DNA of 33,255 nt. Source: Bacteroidaceae bacterium (GTDB taxonomy: Bacteria > Bacteroidota > Bacteroidia > Bacteroidales > Bacteroidaceae). Under the pieces are notes generated by a model that was not told the origin of the DNA, did not search any database, and saw only the letters and a list, made by a program, of their open reading frames with translations. The position numbers and the translations under genes were made by a program. Below are positions 7,964-15,907 of this stretch, one piece after another; position 1 is the first letter of the stretch; each line of letters opens with the position of its first letter. Location: contig JAFYPU010000016.1 in NCBI GenBank assembly GCA_017547385.1, forward strand, positions 1 to 33,255, read 5' to 3'.

Positions 7964-8144
7964 CAGCGGAGGGGAAACAAGGAGTTTTCGTCCGGTTTCT
8001 CAATGCTTGGCAGGTGTGTGGAGAGAGGGGCGAAGTGTCTCTGTTTTTACTGCGGAAAACCAAGAAAGCATGCTTTTCTTTATGCCAAGAGGTAAAGAAT
8101 GCAAAAAAATGCGTTAAAAAAGCCGTATCGTTTTAGAAAAACTT

Positions 8145-8152
8145 TACCTTTG
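8145..8152 (+). promoter_or_regulatory. -7 element of the glucokinase promoter
   Basis: TACCTTTG fits the Bacteroidota -7 consensus TAnnTTTG and lies 86 bp before the start codon. No convincing TTTG is seen at the -33 position. Confidence 0.6.
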
Positions 8153-8238
8153 CAAGGTATCGGGTCTTGTTGGCATGCTGTGTTAACAACGACCGCGAGA
8201 AAAAGTATGAGCAACAAATTTTCAAAAACCTTATAATC

Positions 8239-9207
8239 ATGGAAATGAACCTTGAAAAACCTTATGTGATCGGCCTGGATATGGGCGGAACCAACTCTGT
8301 GCTTGGCATTGTTGACCAACGCGGTACCATCAAAGCACAAACTGTGATCAAAACCAAAGGCTATCCCGATGTGAAAGAGTATGTGAAAGCTGCGGTTGAG
8401 GCTTTGCAGCCGGCACTTGATGTGGTGGGTGGCATTGAAAACATCAAGGGTATGGGTATTGGTGCTCCCAATGGGAATTATTATTCAGGTACCATTGAGC
8501 AAGCCGCTAACCTTGAATGGAAAGGTATTGTTCCCATTGCACAACTCTTTGAAGACGCGCTCGGAATACCGGTGCGTGTTACCAACGATGCCAATGCAGC
8601 AGCTCTGGGCGAAATGACCTATGGCGCAGCTCGCGGCATGAAGAACTTCATCATGATTACGTTGGGAACAGGTGTCGGAAGCGGCATCGTGGTGGACGGA
8701 AAAGTGGTTTACGGAAGCGACGGCTTTGCAGGCGAATTGGGCCACGTAGTGATTGACCACACTGAGGCCGGACGTAGCTGCGGTTGCGGACGTAAGGGAT
8801 GTCTCGAAACCTATTGCTCCGCCACAGGTGTGGCTCGCACAGCACGCGAAATCCTTGAAAACACAACCACAGAAAGCCTGTTGCGCAAACTTGACCCCGA
8901 AACCATTACCAGTTTCGACGTTTACCAGGCTGCCGAAGCCGGTGACGAAGTGGCACTCAAGATCTTCAATTACACAGGTGATATCCTCGGAAAAGCTTGT
9001 GCCGATTTCGCAGCTTTCAACTCTCCCGAAGCTTTTGTCTTTTTCGGTGGTTTGACCAAAGCCGGTGATTACCTGATGAACCCCATCCGCAAGGCTTATG
9101 AAGATAACGTGCTCTGCATTTATCAAGGCAAGGCCAAACTCCTCGTTTCGTCGCTCAATGGTAGCGAAGCGGCTGTCTTAGGTGCCAGTGCCTTAGGTTG
9201 GGAATAA
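8239..9207 (+). CDS. ROK-family glucokinase
   Basis: A cytoplasmic ATP-dependent sugar kinase, most likely phosphorylating glucose to glucose 6-phosphate for glycolysis. The 322-residue product (start MEMNLEKPYVIG; an ATG two codons later is equally possible) has the phosphate-binding loop GLDMGGTNSVLG at 12-23, the catalytic NDANAAALGE with D117, the second glycine-rich loop TLGTGVGSG, and the ROK zinc site formed by H169 in GELGH and the cysteines of CGCGRKGC (181-188). This length and the full zinc motif place it with ROK glucokinases, but ROK enzymes also act on fructose, N-acetylglucosamine or mannose, so the substrate is inferred. It is a single-gene transcript: its own promoter lies upstream and a strong terminator follows directly. 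Confidence 0.9.
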   Translation: MEMNLEKPYVIGLDMGGTNSVLGIVDQRGTIKAQTVIKTKGYPDVKEYVKAAVEALQPALDVVGGIENIKGMGIGAPNGNYYSGTIEQAANLEWKGIVPIAQLFEDALGIPVRVTNDANAAALGEMTYGAARGMKNFIMITLGTGVGSGIVVDGKVVYGSDGFAGELGHVVIDHTEAGRSCGCGRKGCLETYCSATGVARTAREILENTTTESLLRKLDPETITSFDVYQAAEAGDEVALKIFNYTGDILGKACADFAAFNSPEAFVFFGGLTKAGDYLMNPIRKAYEDNVLCIYQGKAKLLVSSLNGSEAAVLGASALGWE

Positions 9208-9232
9208 GATATTGATACATGATAATCAGTAG

Positions 9233-9275
9233 TGAGCCTGTCCGATTTCTGTTTCGGACAGGCTCATTCTTTTAT
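9233..9275 (+). terminator. intrinsic terminator of the glucokinase gene
   Basis: TGAGCCTGTCCGA (9233-9245) and TCGGACAGGCTCA (9254-9266) form a perfect 13-bp stem with an 8-base loop, followed by TTCTTTTATT. It lies 26 bp past the stop codon. Confidence 0.92.
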
Positions 9276-9417
9276 TAGGGATTTAGCGTTTGGTACTAAA
9301 TCTTTTTTATGCCTTATGCAAAGTCACGTAGCGTTTTTACTATTGATATGCAGAAACATTCATGTGGGATGAAGATTGCTATGTAGCGGATTGCTTGAAT
9401 TGAGCAAGAGATAATAA

Positions 9418-9452
9418 AAAGTGTGCCGGGCTTTTAGAGCTCAGCACACTTT
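9418..9452 (-). terminator. terminator of the lipoprotein TonB-domain gene
   Basis: On the minus strand AAAGTGTGC (9452-9444) and GCACACTTT (9426-9418) form a 9-bp stem, followed by TTATTATC. The same structure, nearly identical base for base, occurs exactly 700 bp to the right (10118-10152) after tonB, so the terminator was copied with the gene. Confidence 0.85.
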
Positions 9453-9466
9453 CTATAGAGATTTTC

Positions 9467-9991
9467 TTAGTTGAGAACGAATTGGATGGGGCAGGTGAAC
9501 CAAACCTTAACGGGCTTACCCTGCTGCCTGCCCGGGGTAAAGCGTTTAAGCTTCTTAATGGCTTTCTTTGCTGCGTTGTCGCATTCGGGATCTAAGCTTC
9601 TTTGGATTACTATATCTCCGACCTTGCCATCTTCGAGCACTACAAATCGTACAACGACGATGCCTTGTATCTCGTTTCTTCTTGCAGATTTTGGATATTT
9701 CAAGTTTTTAGCAATACAAGCAAGGAGGGCTTGTTCACCACCGGGGTAGGTTGGCATTACTTCCACGACATTGTAAACCTTTTCCTCTTCCACTTCGGGA
9801 GTTGCAGTACCGCCGGCAGAAATTCCCATGACGAGTTCCGGAGTTCTATGGCTGTTTCTGACATTCTCAGAGGATGTCATTACGTCTGATGGAGTGGTAT
9901 TATGAGATATTCCGGCATCGTTTGTGCTTTTGCAGTTGGACAGCAAAAATATCAACCCACAGATGATAAATGTATCTAAGGTAATTTTCAT
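9467..9991 (-). CDS. lipoprotein with TonB C-terminal domain (partial tonB duplicate)
   Basis: The 174-residue product begins with a lipoprotein signal: hydrophobic IICGLIFLLSN then C20, so it should be lipid-anchored. After a polar linker of about 35 residues comes a TonB C-terminal domain (about 62-174) with MPTYPGGEQALLACIAKNLKYP, the central VVVRFVVLEDGKVGD, and the end GRQQGKPVKVWFTCPI. From SAGGTATPEVEEE onward it aligns without gaps to the TonB protein encoded immediately upstream. TonB C-terminal domains contact the TonB box of outer-membrane receptors. This copy has lost the N-terminal helix that TonB uses to couple to ExbB/ExbD, so it probably cannot transmit force by itself. A lipid-anchored accessory, a competitor of TonB, or a decaying duplicate are all possible. 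No clear promoter was seen just upstream. Confidence 0.85.
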   Translation of the reverse strand: MKITLDTFIICGLIFLLSNCKSTNDAGISHNTTPSDVMTSSENVRNSHRTPELVMGISAGGTATPEVEEEKVYNVVEVMPTYPGGEQALLACIAKNLKYPKSARRNEIQGIVVVRFVVLEDGKVGDIVIQRSLDPECDNAAKKAIKKLKRFTPGRQQGKPVKVWFTCPIQFVLN

Positions 9992-10117
9992 AACAAAAAT
10001 CTTTGTTGTGTTAATTTATGAATGGTCTCTCTCTATGTTGAATTTGTTGCCTGAGATAACACCGCTTCTCTACGTGTTCCATAGCGGGGAGAATTAGTCC
10101 CTTGAAAAAAAACAAAA

Positions 10118-10152
10118 AAAGTGTGCCGGACTTTTAGAGCTCAGCACACTTT
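10118..10152 (-). terminator. terminator of the exb-tonB operon
   Basis: The minus-strand stem AAAGTGTGC/GCACACTTT is followed by a run of seven T, interrupted by G and then eight more T. It begins 14 bp past the tonB stop and matches the copy at 9418-9452 almost exactly. Confidence 0.88.
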
Positions 10153-10166
10153 CTATAGAGATTTTC

Positions 10167-11018
10167 TTAGTTGATAACGAAACGGATGGGGCAGGTGAAC
10201 CACACCTTAACGGGTTTACCCTGCTGCTTACCCGGGATGAAGCGAGGCAGCGACTTAACGCACTTAACAGCGGCCTTGTCGCACTCGGGGTGCAATCCCT
10301 TCTGGATGACAGCATCACCCACTGTACCGTCTTCAAGTACCACGAAGCGTACTACAACCACACCTTGAATTTCCTGCTCCTGAGCAATGGAGGGATATTT
10401 CAAGTTCTTACCGATCCAGGCGAGGAGGGCTTGTTCACCACCGGGGAACGTAGGCATTACTTCCACGACGTTGTAAACCTTTTCCTCTTCCACTTCGGGA
10501 GTTGCAGTACCGCCGGCAGACTGGTTGGCCTGGAGGTCGTCCATGTTGATGGTACCACCCACGTCACCCTTATAAGTGGCAGAGCTGATGGCGGCCTTAC
10601 TTTGAGTAAGTTCGTCCTGGCTCTTCAGCTCGTTGTCCTTAACCACCTTGTCGTCGTCCACAATCTTAGGAATTGTAAACTGGATAGAGGCTTTGACGGC
10701 CACCTTTTCAGGTTTCGGCTCTTCGTACTTGAGTTCGATTTCCTTTTCTTTCTTTTCTTCCTTCTTCTGTTCCTTCTGCAACTTGGCCATTTCGAGGGCG
10801 GCGTCATACTGTTCGCCTTCTCCCTTGTTCATGGCTTTCACTGCTGCATTGATTCCCACAACGGCAAGAATCACTGCCAACAGAAGAATAACGATTAACA
10901 AAGCTCGCAATTGACGCTTTCCCGCGTTGGCACGCATACGATAAGCACCGTACTCTTTGTTACGTCCTTCGAAGACTATGTCGCACCACTCCCGTGATAC
11001 CAAATCTATTTTAGACAT
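10167..11018 (-). CDS. tonB: TonB energy transducer
   Basis: TonB carries energy from the ExbB/ExbD proton channel to outer-membrane receptors. This 283-residue protein has the Bacteroidota-type start SREWCDIVFEGRNKEYGAY, a membrane helix at about 36-60 (LLIVILLLAVILAVVGI), a long charged periplasmic linker rich in K and E (about 75-115, with KKEEKKEKEIELKYEEPKPE), a polar stretch, and a TonB C-terminal domain from about 190 with MPTFPGGEQALLAWIGKNLKYP and the ending GKPVKVWFTCPIRFVIN. It is the last gene of the operon, 28 bp after the second exbD, and a terminator follows. Many Bacteroidota hold several TonB systems, so the receptors served are unknown. Confidence 0.93.
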   Translation of the reverse strand: MSKIDLVSREWCDIVFEGRNKEYGAYRMRANAGKRQLRALLIVILLLAVILAVVGINAAVKAMNKGEGEQYDAALEMAKLQKEQKKEEKKEKEIELKYEEPKPEKVAVKASIQFTIPKIVDDDKVVKDNELKSQDELTQSKAAISSATYKGDVGGTINMDDLQANQSAGGTATPEVEEEKVYNVVEVMPTFPGGEQALLAWIGKNLKYPSIAQEQEIQGVVVVRFVVLEDGTVGDAVIQKGLHPECDKAAVKCVKSLPRFIPGKQQGKPVKVWFTCPIRFVIN

Positions 11019-11046
11019 ATCTTTCTATACTTTACTTATTCGTTAC

Positions 11047-11670
11047 TTACTGCGCAGGGTTGGCCTTGAAGGCTTCGATCTTGGCACGATCGCCATCTGC
11101 AAAGTTGTCAATCACATATTTACCGATGCTGCAAATTTGCATCTCGTCCAGAATGTCAATCAAGTTTTTGTAGGAAGACTTATCGCTTGCCTTGATGATT
11201 ACGTTGGGCGTATCATCGCTGTTCTTGATGTCTTTAAGCTTTTGCTTATACTCTTCTTGCATTTTTGCTTCCTGAACGGCGTTGGAAGTGCGCTTGAGGC
11301 TGTATTCGCGCTTGAGGGCATCAACCTTTTGGCGTGCCACTACGTTGCGTTTCAACAGTTCTGCACGAATACCATCTTTACCATATACGGTTTTTTCGAG
11401 TTTTGCCTCGTCGGGTTTACCGGTATAGAAGTAAAGTGTGTTGTCGTCGTCAATCAGGATCGTGATAGCCTTGGATGCTGCGATTTGGCTCTGATTTTCC
11501 TCATTGAGGTCTTCTTTGTCAGAAGGCATGGTGAGTTCCATGGTCTGAGGCTTGATCAAAGTTGTACACAGCATGAAGAATGTCACGAGCAGCATGATCA
11601 TGTCCACCATCGGCGTAAAGTCGACGCGGGCTTCCATTTTCTTTTGTTTAGATCCACCTTTTTTTGCCAT
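11047..11670 (-). CDS. exbD: ExbD/TolR-family biopolymer transport protein (second copy)
   Basis: ExbD works with ExbB as the inner-membrane proton channel that energises TonB. This 207-residue protein has a basic start, then DFTPMVDMIMLLVTFFML, a single membrane helix with D23 at the position of the proton-carrying aspartate, and a periplasmic domain. Between about 90 and 140 it has a charged insertion (KRNVVARQKVDALKREYSLK and onward) not found in short ExbD proteins. The C-terminal segment VIIKASDKSSYKNLIDILDEM matches the family. It lies 14 bp after the first exbD and 28 bp before tonB. Two unlike exbD genes in one operon is a usual Bacteroidota arrangement. Confidence 0.92.
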   Translation of the reverse strand: MAKKGGSKQKKMEARVDFTPMVDMIMLLVTFFMLCTTLIKPQTMELTMPSDKEDLNEENQSQIAASKAITILIDDDNTLYFYTGKPDEAKLEKTVYGKDGIRAELLKRNVVARQKVDALKREYSLKRTSNAVQEAKMQEEYKQKLKDIKNSDDTPNVIIKASDKSSYKNLIDILDEMQICSIGKYVIDNFADGDRAKIEAFKANPAQ

Positions 11671-11684
11671 AACATTCTTCTGTT

Positions 11685-12305
11685 TTATTCTTCACCGGCT
11701 TTGAGTGAAGTGATGAGGTTATAACGGTTCACGTCGATTTCGCGGAGTGAAGCCATTACTCGTTTGATAACTGCATACTGAGTGGTTTGGTCTGCCTTGA
11801 TGGCAACACGCATACCTTCTCCGCATGCCTCAGTCGCTGCTTTCACCCAAATCTTCAGCTCGTCAGTGATGCTGTCGCAGGGAATACCGGCTACTTCGCT
11901 TTTGGGGTCGGTCAGCATTTTTGTTCTGACAGCGGCCTCTTGGTTCAACCAAGCCTTTGTATAGTCAAGCGGCATACCGAAAGTGGGAGCTTCGGCCAGA
12001 ATTTGTCTTTCTTTTGCAGAAAGCTCAAATGCGCCGTCTTCCATCATCTTGTCAACCAACTTGCCTTGGGCGATGGGGTTGTCCATGCACATGAACACCT
12101 TGCCGGACTTCTCAACGAAGATGGTGAGAAGATTGTTTTCGGGTATCTTAACTTCCGACACAGAGCCGGGAGTGTTAACCTTGACGGGTTCTTCCTTTAC
12201 AAAGGTTGCGGTAAGCATAAAGAAGGTAAGCAGCAGGACCATGACGTCGCTCATCGGCGTCATGTCGATGAACGTGTCTTGTTTTTTTACTTTAAAACGT
12301 CCCAT
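11685..12305 (-). CDS. exbD: ExbD/TolR-family biopolymer transport protein (first copy)
   Basis: The 206-residue protein opens with KKQDTFIDMTPMSDVMVLLLTFFML, one membrane helix with D20 in the place of the essential ExbD aspartate. The periplasmic part contains NNLLTIFVEKSGKVFMCMDN and, near the end, MRVAIKADQTTQYAVIKRVM, typical of the ExbD/TolR fold. A central insertion (about 100-150) sets it apart from the second copy and from short proteobacterial ExbD. It lies 19 bp after exbB and is very probably part of the same inner-membrane complex. Confidence 0.92.
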   Translation of the reverse strand: MGRFKVKKQDTFIDMTPMSDVMVLLLTFFMLTATFVKEEPVKVNTPGSVSEVKIPENNLLTIFVEKSGKVFMCMDNPIAQGKLVDKMMEDGAFELSAKERQILAEAPTFGMPLDYTKAWLNQEAAVRTKMLTDPKSEVAGIPCDSITDELKIWVKAATEACGEGMRVAIKADQTTQYAVIKRVMASLREIDVNRYNLITSLKAGEE

Positions 12306-12324
12306 TCTTATACCTTATTTATGA

Positions 12325-13194
12325 TTAGTGAGTAGCGGCGAATGTCTGTACGATAGAGAAACCAACTTCGTCGAGGCTGAAAGTCAGACGGTCGATCTTG
12401 TTAGTGTAGTAGTTGTAGAAGATAACTGAGAGAGCACCGGTGGCGATACCAGAAGCGGTATTTACGAGGGCCTCAGAGATACCTTGAGAAAGGGCAGTTG
12501 AGTCAGCACCACCTTCACCGGTAGCCATAGCAGAGAACGACTTGATCATACCCAACACAGTACCGAACAGACCGACGAGTGTACCGAGTGTGATGATAGT
12601 ACCGAGGATGGGGAGGTTTTCCTGCATCATAGGCATTTCGAGAGCAGTTGCTTCTTCGAGTTCCTTCTGGATGGCGAGGATCTTCTGCTCCTTAGAGAGC
12701 TCATTGTTTTCCTCCATTTCTTTGTACTTCTTCAGAGTTGCACCTACTACGTTGGCAACAGAACCGCGTTGCTTGTCGCAGATGGCTTGAGCAGCAGCGA
12801 GGTCGTGCTTAGAGAGGGCAGCTTTGATTTCAGCAACGAACTTGGCAAGGCTGGTCTTACCATAAGCATTTCTGATAGCGAAGAAACGTTCGATACCGAG
12901 AGCTACAGAAGTGATAAGGAGTGTCCAGATGATAGGCACCACGAAACCACCATGATAAACTGTACCAACGAGGTTGGCAGACTCGAGAGTTCCGTCAAAC
13001 TGGTGTGCGAACATGATACCTTCAGGTGCGCCTTGGAAGTTTGACACGTGGCCGGCACCGAAATAGAACAGTGCGTAAGCAATAACTGCACAGCCGATAA
13101 TCACAGAAAGACCGGATTTGATGCCGGTGAAACCTTGCGATTGTTTCTTTACTTTGGGTGCACTCTTAGGTGCAGTAGCATTTGTAGTTGCCAT
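12325..13194 (-). CDS. exbB: ExbB/TolQ/MotA-family proton channel
   Basis: This 289-residue inner-membrane protein is the first gene of the exb-tonB operon. A short, lysine-rich cytoplasmic start is followed by a helix (about 28-47, GLSVIIGCAVIAYALFYFGA), a second helix (about 85-104, VPIIWTLLITSVALGIERFF), a large cytoplasmic region with charged helices (KEMEENNELSKEQKILAIQK), and the conserved pair of helices around LPILGTIITLGTLVGLFGTVLGMIKSF and ISEALVNTASGIATGALSVIFYN. These last motifs are diagnostic of the MotA/TolQ/ExbB domain. Codon use looks strongly biased, consistent with high expression. A canonical promoter lies 114 bp upstream. Confidence 0.94.
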   Translation of the reverse strand: MATTNATAPKSAPKVKKQSQGFTGIKSGLSVIIGCAVIAYALFYFGAGHVSNFQGAPEGIMFAHQFDGTLESANLVGTVYHGGFVVPIIWTLLITSVALGIERFFAIRNAYGKTSLAKFVAEIKAALSKHDLAAAQAICDKQRGSVANVVGATLKKYKEMEENNELSKEQKILAIQKELEEATALEMPMMQENLPILGTIITLGTLVGLFGTVLGMIKSFSAMATGEGGADSTALSQGISEALVNTASGIATGALSVIFYNYYTNKIDRLTFSLDEVGFSIVQTFAATH

Positions 13195-13494
13195 GTTTTA
13201 ATAGATTAAAAGTTTATTGAATTTTAGGGTTATTTGGTTAGTATTTATTTCGTTTTGCTTGTCGGGGTTTGCAAAAGAAATAGCTTCTGCGCACACCATA
13301 CTGCGGGCAAAGATAATGTATTTAGCGGTAAAACAAACATGCTGTGCCAAAAAAATCACACTTTTTTGGTTTCGGGAAGTTGAAAAGTGCTTAGTGTTCC
13401 CAGCCTTTTGTTACCTTTCTATGATGTGCTTTTCTTATTGTCTGAGATTAAGCATTAAAATTATGGGAAAGGCTTACAGATATTTATGGAATTT
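13195..13494. other. intergenic region between the efflux and exb-tonB operons
   Basis: Both flanking operons run on the minus strand, so this holds the 3' end of the efflux operon and the exbB promoter. No clear terminator hairpin with a T-run was found after the last permease gene, and no gene is supported. Confidence 0.5.
13308..13337 (-). promoter_or_regulatory. promoter of the exb-tonB operon
   Basis: On the minus strand TATCTTTG lies at 13315-13308 and TTTG at 13337-13334, 18 bp apart, close to the Bacteroidota consensus. The leader to the exbB start would be about 105 bases. Confidence 0.68.
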
Positions 13495-14610
13495 TTAAGT
13501 GTTTTTCTTATAGCTGATGATAGCCCAGAGCCATGTCGTTGTGGCAAAAGAACCGAGATAGGTGAGTTGTGGAAGCAAATCAGTGAGATTGCTCCCTCTG
13601 AGATAAAGTGCGCGAATGGCTTCGATGAAATGTCGGAGTGGGTTGAACTGTGTCAACATTTGTGCCCATTGCGGCATACTCATGATGGGTGTCAGCAAAC
13701 CGCTCATTAGGATGAATATGACCAGGAAGAAGAACATTACGAGGGCTGCTTGCCGGATGGTAGAGGAGTAGTTGGATACGATAAGTCCTAAGCTTGAGAT
13801 GACCAAAAGGAAAACGGTTGTGAAAAGGTATATCACCCACAATTTTCCGGCTGGTGTGAAACCCCAAATTAGGTGTGCCAACAGCATGGAATAGCTTAGG
13901 ATAAAGATGCCTACGCACCAATAAGGAATGAGCTTTGAAAGAATAAAATCGAATCGGCCGATAGGAGTTACGTTGATTTGTTCGATAGTGCCTTTCTCCT
14001 TTTCGCCGACGATGTTGAGTGCCGGCAGAAATCCTACAATCAAGACCAGCATCATGGCGATAAGGGCCGGAACCATGAATATCTTGTAGTCTAGATTTAC
14101 GTTGTAGAGGTATCGTTGCCTGACTTCGGGGTCGATATTCACATTGTGTGTGTTCAATATGCCATGTTCGTTTCTCAGTTGTTTGGAAAAGTCGTTAATA
14201 ATTTGTGTCAAATAGGATGAACCCAATCCTCCTTTTACCCCGTTCACGGCATTGCTACTTATTTGCACGCGCGCCTTTCCTTCGCTGATAAGGCGGTGTT
14301 CGAAGTCGGGTTCTATCTCGAGAATGGCATCAGCATCGCCGGATTCAATGTGTCGCAGGGCTTCTTCATAATTTGTGCAGATTGCAATCAAGTCGAAAAA
14401 ATCCGATGCAGCCACTTTTTCCATCAATTTTCCGGATGTGGTGGAGCGGTCATTATCCACGGAGCAGAACTTCAAACCGCGCACTTCTTGTGTGGCAACA
14501 CGTGGAACGAGATTCATCATGGCTATGGGCAGAAGCAAAAATACAGCTGGCAAAATCCAATTGCGCAGCATCTGTTTGAACTCTTTTTCGAGGAGGTATT
14601 TCAGTATCAT
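13495..14610 (-). CDS. ABC-2 type efflux permease (second)
   Basis: The 371-residue membrane protein matches the YbhR/YbhS type of ABC-2 permease: one N-terminal helix (about 19-34, LPAVFLLLPIAMMNLVP), a long periplasmic loop of about 150 residues, and five further helices from about residue 185. The segment VGEKEKGTIEQINVTPI is the typical cytoplasmic EKE-GT motif that contacts the ATPase. The ATG at 14610 (MILKYLLEKEFKQ) is chosen because it gives the normal start of this family; a longer frame to 14649 has no such support. It is the last gene of the six-gene efflux operon, 123 bp after the first permease. Confidence 0.9.
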   Translation of the reverse strand: MILKYLLEKEFKQMLRNWILPAVFLLLPIAMMNLVPRVATQEVRGLKFCSVDNDRSTTSGKLMEKVAASDFFDLIAICTNYEEALRHIESGDADAILEIEPDFEHRLISEGKARVQISSNAVNGVKGGLGSSYLTQIINDFSKQLRNEHGILNTHNVNIDPEVRQRYLYNVNLDYKIFMVPALIAMMLVLIVGFLPALNIVGEKEKGTIEQINVTPIGRFDFILSKLIPYWCVGIFILSYSMLLAHLIWGFTPAGKLWVIYLFTTVFLLVISSLGLIVSNYSSTIRQAALVMFFFLVIFILMSGLLTPIMSMPQWAQMLTQFNPLRHFIEAIRALYLRGSNLTDLLPQLTYLGSFATTTWLWAIISYKKNT

Positions 14611-14733
14611 TTTCCTTACTAATATATTATTATATGTGTGATGTGCCACTCATGTTACTTTCGTCTGAGGATGTAACTTCACGCCATGAAAATGTTCTGA
14701 TAGAAGGCATGAATTTTTTCTGTATTTAAGGCT

Positions 14734-15843
14734 TCACTCAAGTCGTTTCTTGAATAGCGATAGCGAGATGGTTATCAGCATGAAGGTCATCAAAGTTAGC
14801 ACTCCCAATTCGCGTATCACATGTCGTGCTTCAACACCTTGTATCATCAGTTTACGGGCTGCCGAGACATACCAGCGTGCCGGTACAATGGATGAAATAT
14901 TTTGTAGAGCAGTGGGCATACTTTCCAAAGGAAAGGCCAAACCGGAGAAATAGAGTGAGGGCACAATGAGTAATAAGGATAGTAGCATGGCTGCCAATTG
15001 CGTACTCACAAGTGTGGAGATAAGCAGTCCCAAACTCAGACAAGCGAGAATGTAAACAAGGGAAATCCCTAAGAAACAAAACAGACTGCCGGCCATGGGA
15101 ACTCCCATCAAAAAGTAAGAGAGCATCAATATGGTGGCAATATTTGTGCATGCAATAACGAAGTAGGGCACAAGTTTGGCTAAAATTATGATGATGGGTG
15201 GTAACGGCGAAGCCAGCAAAATCTCCATGGTTCCTGTCTCCTTTTCTTTTACAATGGAGACGCTGCTCATCAAGGCGCAAATCAGCATCAAAATGAGACC
15301 AATGACACCTGGTACAAAGTTGTATTCGCTTTTCAGCTGTGGGTTGTAGAGCATGCGCACTTCCGGTATGATTTGCATGGAGGTACTCATTGGCTTTCCG
15401 CTATGTAACTCTTGCATAAAGGAAGCCATCACTTTTTCGGTGTATCCTGTGCGAACAGAGGCTTGGTTGGGTTCGCTGCCGTCAATCAAGAGTTGTACTG
15501 AGGTGTTGCCACCGTGGTGAAAATCGGCCGCAAAACCGGTGGGAAAGACAATGACCATATCAATTTCGCCACGAAGAAACGCTTTCTCTGCCGCGGAAAC
15601 ATTCTCGTAAGCAGCACAAAGCGTGAAATAGGAATGGGTTGCCAGGCGGTCGGTTATCCGGCGTGTTAGTTCGTCTTTTGAAAAATCTACAACAGCCACA
15701 CGGGAGTCTTTCACCTCGGTTGTAACGGCATAGCCGAAGAGTAAGGTGAGCACCACCGGCATCACCAGTAGTATGAGCATGGTGCGTGAATCGCGAAATA
15801 TGTGGAAGAATTCCTTACGGACGAACGTGAGAAATTGTTTCAT
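14734..15843 (-). CDS. ABC-2 type efflux permease (first)
   Basis: This 369-residue permease has the same layout as the following gene product: an N-terminal helix (about 21-41, TMLILLVMPVVLTLLFGYAV), a periplasmic loop of about 140 residues, then a cluster of helices. The contact motif VKEKETGTMEILLASPL is clear, and the last helices (ALMSSVS..., LAKLVPYFVIACTNIATIL, LLLIVPSLYFSGLAFPLESM) match the ABC2_membrane family. With the partner permease it would form the membrane channel of the exporter. It starts 64 bp after the second ATPase gene. Confidence 0.92.
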   Translation of the reverse strand: MKQFLTFVRKEFFHIFRDSRTMLILLVMPVVLTLLFGYAVTTEVKDSRVAVVDFSKDELTRRITDRLATHSYFTLCAAYENVSAAEKAFLRGEIDMVIVFPTGFAADFHHGGNTSVQLLIDGSEPNQASVRTGYTEKVMASFMQELHSGKPMSTSMQIIPEVRMLYNPQLKSEYNFVPGVIGLILMLICALMSSVSIVKEKETGTMEILLASPLPPIIIILAKLVPYFVIACTNIATILMLSYFLMGVPMAGSLFCFLGISLVYILACLSLGLLISTLVSTQLAAMLLSLLLIVPSLYFSGLAFPLESMPTALQNISSIVPARWYVSAARKLMIQGVEARHVIRELGVLTLMTFMLITISLSLFKKRLE

Positions 15844-15907
15844 GATTGTGAGTTTTCAGGAATGAATTTAGGAAAGATGGTGTACCTTTTGATTTGAACC
15901 GTTGTGC

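Larger units (their letters stand above)
7644..8238. other. divergent intergenic region
   Basis: This 595-base region between the PASTA gene and the glucokinase gene contains the two divergent promoters and a tandem repeat patch that are listed separately. Short open frames across the repeat patch encode low-complexity leucine/phenylalanine heptads in several frames and do not look like genes. Nothing else is supported. Confidence 0.6.

Noticed and set aside
7863-8136. Three overlapping short plus-strand frames with leucine/phenylalanine repeats
   Set aside because: They translate the 21-base repeat patch in several frames; all frames look equally repetitive, so the repeat itself, not coding, explains them.
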